From W0P28-013 sp963658575 (GTDB taxonomy: Bacteria > Bacteroidota > Bacteroidia > Bacteroidales > Paludibacteraceae): DNA of 64,000 nucleotides. This document shows positions 1-8,264 of this stretch, piece by piece. How positions within the stretch are numbered: position 1 is the first letter of the stretch; each line of letters starts with the position of its first letter. The DNA lies in NCBI GenBank assembly GCA_963658575.1, contig CAVKQB010000001.1, forward strand, positions 27,025 to 91,024, in the 5' to 3' direction. Under the pieces are notes generated by a model. That model made no database searches, was not told the origin of the DNA, and saw only the letters and a program-made list of their open reading frames with translations. The position numbers were made by a program, and so were the translations under genes.

Positions 1-60
1 GCCATCAAACTGCACCGCGAAGTTACCGCCGAAATTACCTTGGAAGTTGTGGCCGAATAA
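1..60 (+). CDS. rplI: 50S ribosomal protein L9, C-terminal end (partial)
   Basis: The first 19 codons in frame 1 read AIKLHREVTAEITLEVVAE and end at TAA. The LHREV...EVVAE ending is what I know from the C-terminus of Bacteroidota L9, a protein that bridges the base of the L1 stalk and helps keep reading frame. The rest of the gene lies left of the window, so start, length and N-domain cannot be judged. A strong terminator follows within 25 nt, so L9 is the last gene of its operon, which in this phylum is usually rpsF-rpsR-rplI. The call rests on a short tail only. Confidence 0.72.
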   Translation, partial: AIKLHREVTAEITLEVVAE

Positions 61-81
61 TCAGCCGCACTGCATACAACG

Positions 82-116
82 AAAAAGTCCCAACCCTGCG
101 GGTTTGGACTTTTTTT
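82..116 (+). terminator. Rho-independent terminator after rplI
   Basis: A GC-rich stem (agtcc-caaccc paired with gggtttggact around a tgc loop) is followed by a run of seven T. It closes the L9 transcription unit before the repeat-filled spacer. Confidence 0.85.
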
Positions 117-517
117 GTGCAGAATGTGAAATTTGTCAATACAAATGTCTTTGCTAATTTTTCTGTTGATTTGTGGATTTGGTTATTTGGAGATTTGGTT
201 ATTCGTCAATTTGTAAATCCGTCAATTTTCGTGCGGATTTGCAATCCGCAACGGGCGCAATACAATTATGAATCACTGAATCATTGAATAATTGAATTAT
301 CGGGCGCATATAATGCGCCCCTACTTTCGCACTTTTATACTTTCAAACTTTCACACTAAATTCGTCTTGCGACTTGCTACTTGTGTCTTGCTACTGGAGA
401 TTTGTGGATTTGGTTATTTGGTTATTTGGAAAATTTGTCAATTAAAAACGCTCCTCACTCCTAATTTCTCACTACTCACTACTCACTACTAATTTCTCAC
501 TTCTCACTACTAATTTC
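117..517. repeat. Repeat-filled spacer between rplI and rodA
   Basis: No gene is visible in these 400 nt. On the minus strand, starting at the rodA stop codon, the order is: a degenerate 7-nt array (451-520), TTATTTGG-type octamers, a GTAGCAAG/ACACAAG block, GAAAGT-type octamers, an 80-nt block with GGGCGC palindromes (246-324), and more TTATTTGG phrases. The same blocks recur in other spacers of the window. Short open frames here are accidental. Confidence 0.8.
246..324. repeat. 79-nt dispersed repeat, copy A
   Basis: It runs from ccgcaacgggcgcaa to the palindrome gggcgcat-ata-atgcgccc (302-320) followed by ctac. A copy about 85% alike by eye sits at 4430-4509 in the mreC-mreD spacer, in the same orientation. 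There is no open frame inside. Confidence 0.85.
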
Positions 518-1981
518 TCAGTGGCTTCCCTGCTTGTTGGCGACGTCGAGCCGCAAGAAGATGAACAGCAGAATGGTGAACGACCACATGCTGGAGCCGC
601 CATAACTGAAAAACGGCAGCGGAATGCCAATGACCGGCATCAGACCGATGACCATGCCGATGTTCACCACGATGTGGAACAAAAAGATGCCCACCACGCA
701 ATAGCCGTAGATACGCGCAAAAGCCTCGTGCTGCGACTCGGCCAAACGCATCAATCGGAACAAAAACGCCATATAGACCAACAACAGAGCCGTAGCGCCC
801 AAAAATCCGTACTCTTCGCCAACGGTGCAGAAAATGAAATCGGTGTGCTGCTCGGGCACAAACTTGAGCGTCGTCTGCGTGCCGTTCAGAAAGCCTTTGC
901 CCAGAAATCCGCCCGATCCGATGGCGATTTTGGCCTGCTCCACGTTGTAACCGTCGCCCTTGGGGTCGTCCTTCATGCCGAGCAACACCTCGATACGCGA
1001 ACGTTGGTGCGGTTTGAAAACGTGGTCGAACACATAATCGACCGAATAACTATAGAACACGCCCAGCACCAAAAAAGCGACCACCAGCCACAATTTGTTG
1101 CAGCGCACATGCAGAGCGAACACCGCTGTGTAGATGGCCGTAGCAACAATCAAGCCGAGCAGCACATAGACAAAATTGACGTGCACCCAACCCGTCAGGT
1201 GCAGCCCGACGGCCACAGCCAACACCGCCGAATAGCCATAGGCCAAGTATTTGAAAGGCACTTTCGACGAGCGATATTTGAGAAACAGAGCCGCCGCCAC
1301 AATCAACATCAGCGCAAACGCCAGCACCAAGCCTGTCGATGCCGACGACACGCCCACGAACGGCAATGCGCCAAAGCGCGCCACCACGACAAAAAACACC
1401 ACGCAACACAACGCCGCAAAAGGAATCAGCCCTGGCAGCCCCTCGCGATAGAGCATGAGCATGAACGACGTATAGACCAACGCCGAACCGGTCTCGTTTT
1501 GTAGCACGATGAGCCCCATCGGCAGCAACAGCAGCAACAACACGATGGCATAATTTTTGAAGCCACTCAACTTGAAACCGTACTGCCCCATGACATCGGC
1601 CAGAGCCAACGCCGTGATGAATTTGGAAAATTCGGCTGGCTGCAGCCGCACAGGGCCGAACACAAGCCACGAGTGCGAACCTTTTATCTCGGGAGCGAGA
1701 AATATGGTGCCAATGAGCAGCAAAATCATCACGATGTAGAGCAACATGCTGAACGATTGGTACGCCCGCGCATCAATGAGCAGAATGAGCCCCGCCAAAC
1801 CGATGGCGCACAAAATCCACACAAATTGCTTGCCCGAAAAATAGGCAAAATCGAATATCGATGTCTGGTCGATGTCGTGGCTTGCGCCATACACATTGAG
1901 CCAGCCAAACAAGACCAACACCAGAAACATGACCACAGTCGGCCAATCGAGGTAACGCAGTATGTTAGTATTTCTTGACAT
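518..1981 (-). CDS. rodA: RodA, SEDS peptidoglycan glycosyltransferase
   Basis: This is the SEDS-family membrane enzyme that polymerises lipid II into glycan strands during side-wall growth, working with PBP2 encoded just upstream. The 487-residue protein is polytopic and carries the SEDS signature PLPFFSYGGSS near residue 460 and the conserved PEQHTDFIF loop near residue 385. It is longer than E. coli RodA (about 370) because of extra hydrophobic segments around residues 210-310, which I recall as usual in Bacteroidales. Its ATG lies within the end of mrdA (17-nt overlap), suggesting coupled translation. A 7-nt repeat array supplies its stop codon. FtsW is the paralog to exclude, and the elongasome neighbours argue for RodA. 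Confidence 0.95.
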   Translation of the reverse strand: MSRNTNILRYLDWPTVVMFLVLVLFGWLNVYGASHDIDQTSIFDFAYFSGKQFVWILCAIGLAGLILLIDARAYQSFSMLLYIVMILLLIGTIFLAPEIKGSHSWLVFGPVRLQPAEFSKFITALALADVMGQYGFKLSGFKNYAIVLLLLLLPMGLIVLQNETGSALVYTSFMLMLYREGLPGLIPFAALCCVVFFVVVARFGALPFVGVSSASTGLVLAFALMLIVAAALFLKYRSSKVPFKYLAYGYSAVLAVAVGLHLTGWVHVNFVYVLLGLIVATAIYTAVFALHVRCNKLWLVVAFLVLGVFYSYSVDYVFDHVFKPHQRSRIEVLLGMKDDPKGDGYNVEQAKIAIGSGGFLGKGFLNGTQTTLKFVPEQHTDFIFCTVGEEYGFLGATALLLVYMAFLFRLMRLAESQHEAFARIYGYCVVGIFLFHIVVNIGMVIGLMPVIGIPLPFFSYGGSSMWSFTILLFIFLRLDVANKQGSH

Positions 1982-3809
1982 CGGGAGCGGTTACAGCAGT
2001 TGCAAAACGGCGAAACAAATCGGTGCGTTTGATGTCGCCTTTCAGATATTGTTCTATCACCAAACTGGCGATTGGATTTGCCCACGTGGCACCAAAACCG
2101 CAGTTTTCTATCACCACGGCCACAGCAATTTTCGGATTGTCTTTGGGCGCAAAACCGATGAATATGGAGTGCGGACGGCCGTGGCTGTTGTCGGTGGTGC
2201 CGGTTTTGCCGCACATGGCCACGCTATCGATTTTGTACCAACGGCCGGTGCCGTATTCGCACACGCGCCACATGCCGTTTTTCACCACGCCGAAATAGGT
2301 CGAATCGACCGTGGTTACATGCCTGCGGCTAAGCATCGAATCGGCGCGATTGAGGTGCGGCGTGATGTACCAGCCGCCATTGGCAATGGCAGCGGCCACG
2401 TTGGCCAGTTGCAGCGGCGTAACTTGCACTTCGCCTTGCCCGATGGAGTTGGAACGGATAGTCAGGGCGCGCCAGCCCGTCGGGCCGTAGATGCGGTCGT
2501 AGGTTACCACGCGCGGAATGCCGCCATTGGCTTGGTCGGGGATGTCGGAATCGTCGAACTTCGGGCCGAGTCCGAAACTCAACACATCGTTGCGCCAACG
2601 GTTGTAGTTGGCTTTGAACGTTTCGTTGCCATCGCCGTAGCCGTCGCGTTCGAGTGTGGTTTTGTAGGCTTGCCAGAAATAGGGATTGCAACTCTGCTCA
2701 ATCGCATTTTCGAGCGACACGGGCGAGCCGTGATGGTGCGTGCATTTAATAGGCGACGAGCCTGGACCGTTGCACGGGAAAAGTGTCCGTTCGGTGATGC
2801 CGCCCTCTTGTTGGCAAACCAATGCCTGCACCGTTTTGAAGGTCGAACCTGGGGAATAGACACCTTGTATGGCACGATTGAGCAGCGGTTTTGTCTGGTC
2901 GTCGAGCAACAGAGCGTAGTTGTGCGACCGCTGTCGACCAACCAAAATATCGGGATTCCACGTCGGATTCGAGGCGATGGCAAGCACTTCGCCCGTGTTT
3001 GGTTCGATGGCTACGATGCTGCCGCTTTTGCCCGTCAGCAACTCTTCGGCCACCATCTGCAGCCGATAGTCGAGCGTTACGGTCAGGTTTTTGCCCGCTT
3101 GGGCTGGAATGTCGTATTCGCCGTTGCGATAGCGTCCCTGCACACGTCCCGACACGTCGCGCAGCATGATTTCCACGCCGTTCGTTCCGCGCAAATCTTT
3201 TTCGTACGATTTCTCGATGCCGCTTACGCCCGCATAATCGCCCTGATTGTAGCACGAGTCGCGCTCTATCATTCCTTTCGACACCTCGCCGATGGAGCCC
3301 AGCGCGTGAGCAGCCACGGGATAGTTGTAACTGCGCAGCGTGCGTGTCTGAATGGTGATGCCTGGAAAACGGTGTTGGCGTTCCTGCATGGCGGCATACT
3401 CTTCGGGCGTCAATTGCGTCATGAAGCGTTGCGGTGTGCGTGGCGAATAGCCACGACGGCGTTTCATATCGTCGAGGCGGCTGTCGAACTCGTCGCGCGT
3501 GATAGAAAGCCAAGCGCAAAAAGCCGCCGTATCGAGCGGCGCAGGTTCGCCCTTTTTGTGCCGCCACTCCGACACAGTTACCAACACGTCGTAGGTCGGG
3601 TGGTTATAGACGAGCAGTTCGCCGTTGCGGTCGTAGATGAGCCCACGCGGCGCATACACCGTGCGGCGGAGCAGTGCGTTGCCGTCGGCCTGCTCGCCAT
3701 AATCGTGCACGATTTGCAGATTGAACAGTTGCACAACAAACACAAACACCAGAACGGCAATGACAATTCTGATGACAAAAAATTTGTTGCTGTTGGAGTC
3801 GTTTATCAC
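1965..3809 (-). CDS. mrdA: Penicillin-binding protein 2, peptidoglycan transpeptidase
   Basis: This is the class B PBP that cross-links peptidoglycan in the elongation machinery, anchored in the inner membrane with its catalytic domain in the periplasm. The 614-residue product has one N-terminal membrane segment (residues 10-30), a PBP dimerisation domain starting at the RRTVYAPRGLIYDRNG motif, and the transpeptidase motifs SPGSTFK (catalytic Ser, about residue 320), SNSIGQGEVQVTP, and CGKTGT near residue 550. Length is normal for the family. The start overlaps the mreD stop by 4 nt, and rodA overlaps its end, so the three genes are tightly coupled. Confidence 0.96.
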   Translation of the reverse strand: MINDSNSNKFFVIRIVIAVLVFVFVVQLFNLQIVHDYGEQADGNALLRRTVYAPRGLIYDRNGELLVYNHPTYDVLVTVSEWRHKKGEPAPLDTAAFCAWLSITRDEFDSRLDDMKRRRGYSPRTPQRFMTQLTPEEYAAMQERQHRFPGITIQTRTLRSYNYPVAAHALGSIGEVSKGMIERDSCYNQGDYAGVSGIEKSYEKDLRGTNGVEIMLRDVSGRVQGRYRNGEYDIPAQAGKNLTVTLDYRLQMVAEELLTGKSGSIVAIEPNTGEVLAIASNPTWNPDILVGRQRSHNYALLLDDQTKPLLNRAIQGVYSPGSTFKTVQALVCQQEGGITERTLFPCNGPGSSPIKCTHHHGSPVSLENAIEQSCNPYFWQAYKTTLERDGYGDGNETFKANYNRWRNDVLSFGLGPKFDDSDIPDQANGGIPRVVTYDRIYGPTGWRALTIRSNSIGQGEVQVTPLQLANVAAAIANGGWYITPHLNRADSMLSRRHVTTVDSTYFGVVKNGMWRVCEYGTGRWYKIDSVAMCGKTGTTDNSHGRPHSIFIGFAPKDNPKIAVAVVIENCGFGATWANPIASLVIEQYLKGDIKRTDLFRRFATAVTAPDVKKY

Positions 3810-4306
3810 CGCCGCTTGGTATTAAGAAATTCGACGCAAACGACCAAAACGAAAGTGAAAAGTGCGCTGCACACGGTTTTGAGCAGCACCATGCCGATGT
3901 GCGAAAACGAGAACGCTTCCAACGCAAAAAGCATCAGATGGTGAACGAGTATCAAAATCAGTGCATAGAGGTAGTACGAACGGCCAAAATTGGCTATCGA
4001 CGGATAGGTTTTTTCGAGATCTTCGCGCGTGGCAACCAAACGCATGATGTACGGGCGCAGATAGGCCACAAGCACCGAAGCCGCCGCATGTATGCCGTAA
4101 CTGTTGCAAAAAATATCGATGATAAAGCCCAAAACAAACGCCAGCAGCATCGCCAACGCAGGCGACATGGCGATAGGCAACGCCAGCACGGCCAAAATAT
4201 ACAGATACGGACACGCCACGCCCAGCAGGTGTACGTTGTTCAGTATCAGCACCTGAACCAACACCAGCAAAACAAAATTCACTATCGTTTTCAGCGTATC
4301 GGGCAT
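3806..4306 (-). CDS. mreD: Rod shape-determining protein MreD
   Basis: This small polytopic inner-membrane subunit of the elongasome has 166 residues with about five hydrophobic segments (for example VLLVLVQVLILNNVHLLG at the N-terminus, and a segment ending FVLGFIIDIFCNSYGIHAA near residue 60). MreD diverges fast, so identity rests on size, topology and position between mreC and mrdA. It shares 4 nt with mrdA. Unusually, it is separated from mreC by 353 nt of repeat DNA, where Bacteroidales normally have a short gap. Confidence 0.9.
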   Translation of the reverse strand: MPDTLKTIVNFVLLVLVQVLILNNVHLLGVACPYLYILAVLALPIAMSPALAMLLAFVLGFIIDIFCNSYGIHAAASVLVAYLRPYIMRLVATREDLEKTYPSIANFGRSYYLYALILILVHHLMLFALEAFSFSHIGMVLLKTVCSALFTFVLVVCVEFLNTKRR

Positions 4307-4659
4307 GGGAAGCGTTTGAAGATTTGAAGATTTGAAGATTTGAAAATTGTTTTTTGGTTATTTGGTTATTTGATGATTTGATTATTTGATGATTTGAAAA
4401 TTGATTGAATAATTGGTTAATTGAATTGTCCGCAACGGGCGCAATATAATGATTGAATCACTGAATTATTGAATGATTGAATTTTCGGGCGCATATAATG
4501 CGCCCCTACAAATTGAATTATTGAATGTGTAAATCTGTCAATAACAATCTCTCACCTTTTTTCTTGTGTCTTGCTACTGAAATTATCTTTGTTCTATATT
4601 CTTTGCTCTCTCACCTATAACCTCTCACCTATAAACTACTTGCTACTTGTGTCTAATTA
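4307..4659. repeat. Repeat-filled spacer inside the mre operon
   Basis: There is no gene here. Read from the mreC stop codon, the spacer contains TAATTAGACACAAGTAGCAAG, heptads such as AGGTGAGAG, AGCAAAGAA and ATATAGAACAAAG phrases, a copy of the 80-nt palindromic block, and TTTGAAGA/TTATTTGG octamers up to mreD. I see no terminator, so transcription probably passes through it. Confidence 0.8.
4430..4509. repeat. 80-nt dispersed repeat, copy B
   Basis: This is the second copy of the block at 246-324, with the same two GGGCGC-containing ends. The palindrome gggcgcat-ata-atgcgccc sits at 4487-4505. Differences are concentrated in the ATTGAAT-type middle. Confidence 0.85.
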
Positions 4660-5469
4660 TCAATTTGGAATCATCTGTTTCAGTTCGTCGCGATGGCGGC
4701 AGTCGATCACATGCACAGCATCGACGGTGCGGTAATTGACCAGCAGGCGCAGTTTGATTTTGCAGAACACGCGGCTGTTGTTCACCTCCACATTATCGAC
4801 CACACCGATGGGCACGCCGCTGGCAAAAATGGCCGAATAGCCGCTCGTAACCACCGTGTCGCCCACCGCCACATCGACGTGATACGGAATGTCGGTCAAT
4901 TCGGCGTACTCTGGCGAAAGCCCATCCCACACTACCGAACCGATATATCCGTTTTTGGCGATTTTGCCGCTCACCATCGATTTGGTGCTAATCACTGGCA
5001 CGACCACGGCATAGTGTTTCGATACGGCATCGACTATGCCCACCACGCCATCGGCATTCACCACGCCCATGTCGGGCGCCACACTGTCGGCCGCTCCGCG
5101 ATTGACAATCAGCACGTTTTGCATTCGGCCGACCGAGCCATAAACCACTTTGGCCGCATAGGCGCGATAGGGAGCCTCGGCCGCCGTAGTCGCCAACGTA
5201 TCGGGCAGTTGCGCCTCCAAAACCGCTATCCGATTGAGCAATTGGTTGTTTTCGTCCATCAATCGCGCATTTTCCGTCTTCAGACGAAAATAGTCGGCGC
5301 AGGCGTTCGTGGCCGAATAGATCGAGGCCACCATCGAAGCGTTGAACCGATAAAGGGCACTCTGCTGAAAAGCGTTGAAGTTCGTGATGAACAAAAACGC
5401 AACAACTTCCAAGAACAGAAATTCGAAGAAGTTGGAAAATTTAAGCAAAAAGCGCAACAATGCCGACAT
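4660..5469 (-). CDS. mreC: Rod shape-determining protein MreC
   Basis: MreC is a periplasmic scaffold that links MreB filaments to PBP2 and RodA. The 269-residue protein has an N-terminal membrane anchor (about residues 12-33), then a coiled coil (RLKTENARLMDENNQLLNRI, about 63-82), and a beta-rich domain with the family phrases MGVVNADGVVGIV and GDTVVTSGYSAIFASGVPIG. Size fits the family. It lies 79 nt downstream of mreB on the same strand. The stop codon is directly followed by the TAATTAG start of a repeat spacer. Confidence 0.95.
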   Translation of the reverse strand: MSALLRFLLKFSNFFEFLFLEVVAFLFITNFNAFQQSALYRFNASMVASIYSATNACADYFRLKTENARLMDENNQLLNRIAVLEAQLPDTLATTAAEAPYRAYAAKVVYGSVGRMQNVLIVNRGAADSVAPDMGVVNADGVVGIVDAVSKHYAVVVPVISTKSMVSGKIAKNGYIGSVVWDGLSPEYAELTDIPYHVDVAVGDTVVTSGYSAIFASGVPIGVVDNVEVNNSRVFCKIKLRLLVNYRTVDAVHVIDCRHRDELKQMIPN

Positions 5470-5548
5470 CGAACCGTGCCAAATCTATCGTTTCACAAAA
5501 ACTAAAAAGGCGACGGGCGAAAAGCCCCGCCGCCACGTTCTACTTCGC

Positions 5549-6571
5549 TCAACGGAGCAGGAATTGGAATTTGTCCACGTTTTTCAACGCTACGCCTGTG
5601 CCGCGTGCAACGGCATGCAGCGGGTCGTCGGCCACATGGAACGGAATCTGAATCTTGTCGGTAAGACGTTTGGCCAAGCCGCGCAACAATGCGCCGCCGC
5701 CAGCCAGATAGATGCCGTTTTTCACCAAGTCGGCATACAATTCGGGCGGTGTCTCTTCGAGCGCAGCCAGCACGGCAGTCTCGATTTTCGTTATCGATTT
5801 TTCGAGGCAATGCGCTATCTCTTGGTACGATACTGGCACCTTCATCGGCAGTGCGGTCATCTTGTTCGGCCCGTCGACGATGAAATCTTCGGGGGCTTCG
5901 TCGCCCAAATCGATGAGTGCCGAGCCTACGCGAATTTTAATCTGTTCGGCCATGCGCTCGCCCACTTTGATGTTGTGCTGGCGGTTCATGTACTCGATGA
6001 TGTCTTTGGTGAAATCGTCGCCAGCGATGCGGATCGACTGGTTCGACACCATGCCGCCCAACGAGATGACGGCAATTTCGGTCGTGCCGCCGCCTATATC
6101 CACCACCATGCAGCCTTCGGGTGCTTCCACATCGAGTCCGATGCCGATAGCGGCCGCCATCGGTTCGTAAATCATGTACACCTCGCGGCCGCCAGCGTGT
6201 TCCGACGAGTCGCGCACGGCGCGCACTTCCACTTCGGTGCTACCCGACGGAATGCCCACAACCATGCGCAGCGATGGCGTAACCAAGCGGCTGCGGTGCG
6301 GAATCATCTTTATCATGCCGCGAATCATCAGTTCGGCAGCGTTGAAATCGGCGATAACGCCGTCGCGCAACGGGCGTATGGTGCGGATATTGGGGTGTTC
6401 CCTGCCCTGCATCTGCTGCGCCTGCCGCCCGATGGCAATCAACTTGCCTGTGCTGCGGTCGAGCGCAACTATCGAAGGCTCGTCCACCACAATCTTGTCG
6501 TTACATGTGATGATGGTATTGGCCGTGCCAAGGTCGATGGCAACGTCCTGCGTAAAAGAAAATAGTCCCAT
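5549..6571 (-). CDS. mreB: MreB, actin-like cell-shape protein
   Basis: MreB is the bacterial actin whose membrane-bound filaments orient side-wall synthesis. The 340-residue sequence shows the phosphate-1 motif DLGTANTIIT (residue 13 on), the phosphate-2 motif VVDIGGGTTEIAVISLGG (about 155) and the adenosine motif YLAGGGALLRGL (about 285). The N-terminus MGLFSF resembles the amphipathic membrane-contact end of MreB. It is the first gene of the elongation operon, with a promoter-like element about 36 nt upstream. Confidence 0.97.
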   Translation of the reverse strand: MGLFSFTQDVAIDLGTANTIITCNDKIVVDEPSIVALDRSTGKLIAIGRQAQQMQGREHPNIRTIRPLRDGVIADFNAAELMIRGMIKMIPHRSRLVTPSLRMVVGIPSGSTEVEVRAVRDSSEHAGGREVYMIYEPMAAAIGIGLDVEAPEGCMVVDIGGGTTEIAVISLGGMVSNQSIRIAGDDFTKDIIEYMNRQHNIKVGERMAEQIKIRVGSALIDLGDEAPEDFIVDGPNKMTALPMKVPVSYQEIAHCLEKSITKIETAVLAALEETPPELYADLVKNGIYLAGGGALLRGLAKRLTDKIQIPFHVADDPLHAVARGTGVALKNVDKFQFLLR

Positions 6572-6606
6572 TCTGATTCTCTGTTTTTCGGTGGTTTTAC
6601 AACTTG

Positions 6607-6614
6607 CAAAAGTA
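6607..6614 (-). promoter_or_regulatory. Bacteroidota -7 element for the mre operon
   Basis: On the minus strand this reads TACTTTTG, matching TAnnTTTG, 36 nt before the mreB ATG. No TTTG element is at the ideal 19-21 nt spacing, so only the -7 half is supported. Confidence 0.5.
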
Positions 6615-6652
6615 GTAAAAAATTAGAAATTCCGTATCTGCAAATTTCACAT

Positions 6653-7930
6653 TCACTTGATGATGTCGCAACCCATGTACGGCACGAGTACTTTCGGCAC
6701 GCGAATGCCGTCGGGTGTCTGGTTGTTTTCGAGTATGGTGGCCACGATGCGCGGCAGTGCCAACGCCGATCCGTTGAGCGTGTGGCAGAGTTCGGTTTTG
6801 CCGTCGGCGGTTTTGTAGCGGCATTTCAGGCGGTTGGCCTGATAGGTTTCGAAGTTCGACACGGAGCTGACTTCGAGCCAGCGTTTTTGTGCGGCCGAGA
6901 AGGTTTCGAAATCGAAGCAGAGCGCAGCCGTGAAACTCATGTCGCCGCCGCACAGACGCAAAATGCGGTACGGCAGTTCCAATTTTTTGAGCAGTCCTTC
7001 GACGTGCTCCAGCATCTCGCGGTGCGATTCTTCGCTGTGTTCGGGCGTGTCGATGCGCACAATTTCTATCTTCGAAAACTCGTGCAGACGGTTCAATCCG
7101 CGCACATCTTTACCGTACGAACCGGCTTCGCGGCGGAAGCATTGCGTGTAGGCGCAATTTTTTATCGGCAGGTCTTTTTCGTTCAAGATGACGTTGCGGT
7201 AGATGTTCGTTACGGGCACTTCGGCGGTCGGAATCAGGTAGAGGTCGTCCACTTCGGCGTGATACATCTGCCCCTCCTTGTCGGGCAGTTGCCCTGTGCC
7301 ATAGCCCGATGCGGCATTGACCACGGTCGGCGGCATGATTTCGAGATAGCCAGCGGCACGTGCCTCGTCGAGGAAAAAGTTGATGAGTGCGCGTTGCAAG
7401 CGTGCGCCGAGCCCTTTGTACACGGGGAATCCTGCGCCCGAAATTTTCACGCCGAGTTCGAAGTCGATGAGGTCGTATTTTTTGGCCAATTCCCAGTGCG
7501 GCAGCGGTTCGAATCCGTCGAAATTGGGCATTTCGCCGCCCATTTTTTCCACCACATTGTCTTCGGCCGTGGTGCCTTCGGGCACGCTCTCTTTGGGCAG
7601 ATTCGGTATTTGCAGCAGCAGGTCGCGCATGGCGTTTTCTTTGGCTTCCATCAGTGCCGACAGTTGTTTTGTGGCCTCTTTCAGGGCGGCTACGTCGGCT
7701 TTGGCTTGCTCGGCTTCGGCTTTTTTGCCTTGCTGCATCAGGCCGCCTATCGATTTGGAGAGTTGGTTGATTTGCGCCAATTTGGCATCCAACTCCTTCT
7801 GTGCGGCACGCCGATCGGCATCGTCGGCTATCACTTGGTCAATCATTTCGGCGGCTGGCGCGAAATGTTTCTTCCCTAAACGACGAACGACTTCGTCGCG
7901 GTTTCCGATAATTTGTTTGAGTGTAAGCAT
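6653..7930 (-). CDS. serS: Seryl-tRNA synthetase
   Basis: This class II synthetase charges tRNA-Ser (and tRNA-Sec where present) in the cytoplasm. The 425 residues begin MLTLKQIIGNRDEVVRRLG. An N-terminal helical hairpin, the tRNA-binding arm, spans about residues 30-105. Class II motif 2 is FRREAGSYGKDVRGLNRLHE and motif 3 is LNGSALALPRIVATILENNQ. I chose the ATG at 7930, because an in-frame upstream ATG at 7975 sits in the promoter -7 element and would add 15 atypical residues. Confidence 0.96.
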   Translation of the reverse strand: MLTLKQIIGNRDEVVRRLGKKHFAPAAEMIDQVIADDADRRAAQKELDAKLAQINQLSKSIGGLMQQGKKAEAEQAKADVAALKEATKQLSALMEAKENAMRDLLLQIPNLPKESVPEGTTAEDNVVEKMGGEMPNFDGFEPLPHWELAKKYDLIDFELGVKISGAGFPVYKGLGARLQRALINFFLDEARAAGYLEIMPPTVVNAASGYGTGQLPDKEGQMYHAEVDDLYLIPTAEVPVTNIYRNVILNEKDLPIKNCAYTQCFRREAGSYGKDVRGLNRLHEFSKIEIVRIDTPEHSEESHREMLEHVEGLLKKLELPYRILRLCGGDMSFTAALCFDFETFSAAQKRWLEVSSVSNFETYQANRLKCRYKTADGKTELCHTLNGSALALPRIVATILENNQTPDGIRVPKVLVPYMGCDIIK

Positions 7931-7972
7931 ATCGTTTTGGTGTAAAAATTCGTTGTTATTCCAATCAACCTG

Positions 7973-7980
7973 CAAAGATA
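7973..7980 (-). promoter_or_regulatory. -7 promoter element for serS
   Basis: The minus strand reads TATCTTTG followed by CA, placing transcription start about 36 nt before the serS ATG. The preceding 20 nt (ACTAATTTCG just before TATCTTTG) are the same as upstream of the TonB receptor at 61821-61839. Confidence 0.65.
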
Positions 7981-8264
7981 CGAAATTAGTTTGAAAGTAT
8001 GAAAGTGTAAAAGTATAAAAGTATAAAAGTGTGAAAGTGAGAAAGTGAGAAAGTGAGAAAGTGTGAAATTAGTGAGTAGTGAGCAGTGAGTAGTGAGTAG
8101 TGATTTTTTGAGGTTAAGGAGTTTCGGCTACCAACAATTTGAAATCTGAAATCTGAAATTAATTAAATAATTGGAAATTAGATAATTGAATAATTAAAAA
8201 GTCTTTGCTCTATATTCTATGTTCTCTCACCTACAACCTTTTCTTACTACGAAATCCGCCGCAA
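7981..8264. repeat. Repeat-filled spacer between serS and ttcA
   Basis: No gene is visible. Nine 8-nt units (GAAAGTGA-like, 7993-8064) are followed by six 7-nt units (GTGAGTA-like, 8065-8106), head to tail without gaps. Then come two GAAATCT units, a 50-nt block (8162-8211) found again in perfect inverted form at 63947-63996, and heptads of the TCTTTGC/TCTATGT type before the ttcA stop. Confidence 0.85.
8162..8211 (+). repeat. 50-nt perfect dispersed repeat, copy 1
   Basis: The block begins attaaataattggaaatta and ends aaaaagtctttgctct. The reverse complement of 63947-63996 is identical over all 50 nt by eye. In both places the block lies downstream of a gene (ttcA, TonB receptor) in the same orientation to that gene. 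Confidence 0.9.

Noticed and set aside
292..492. A 66-codon open frame in the first spacer
   Set aside because: It lies entirely within degenerate 7-nt and 8-nt repeats and has no promoter or conserved features.
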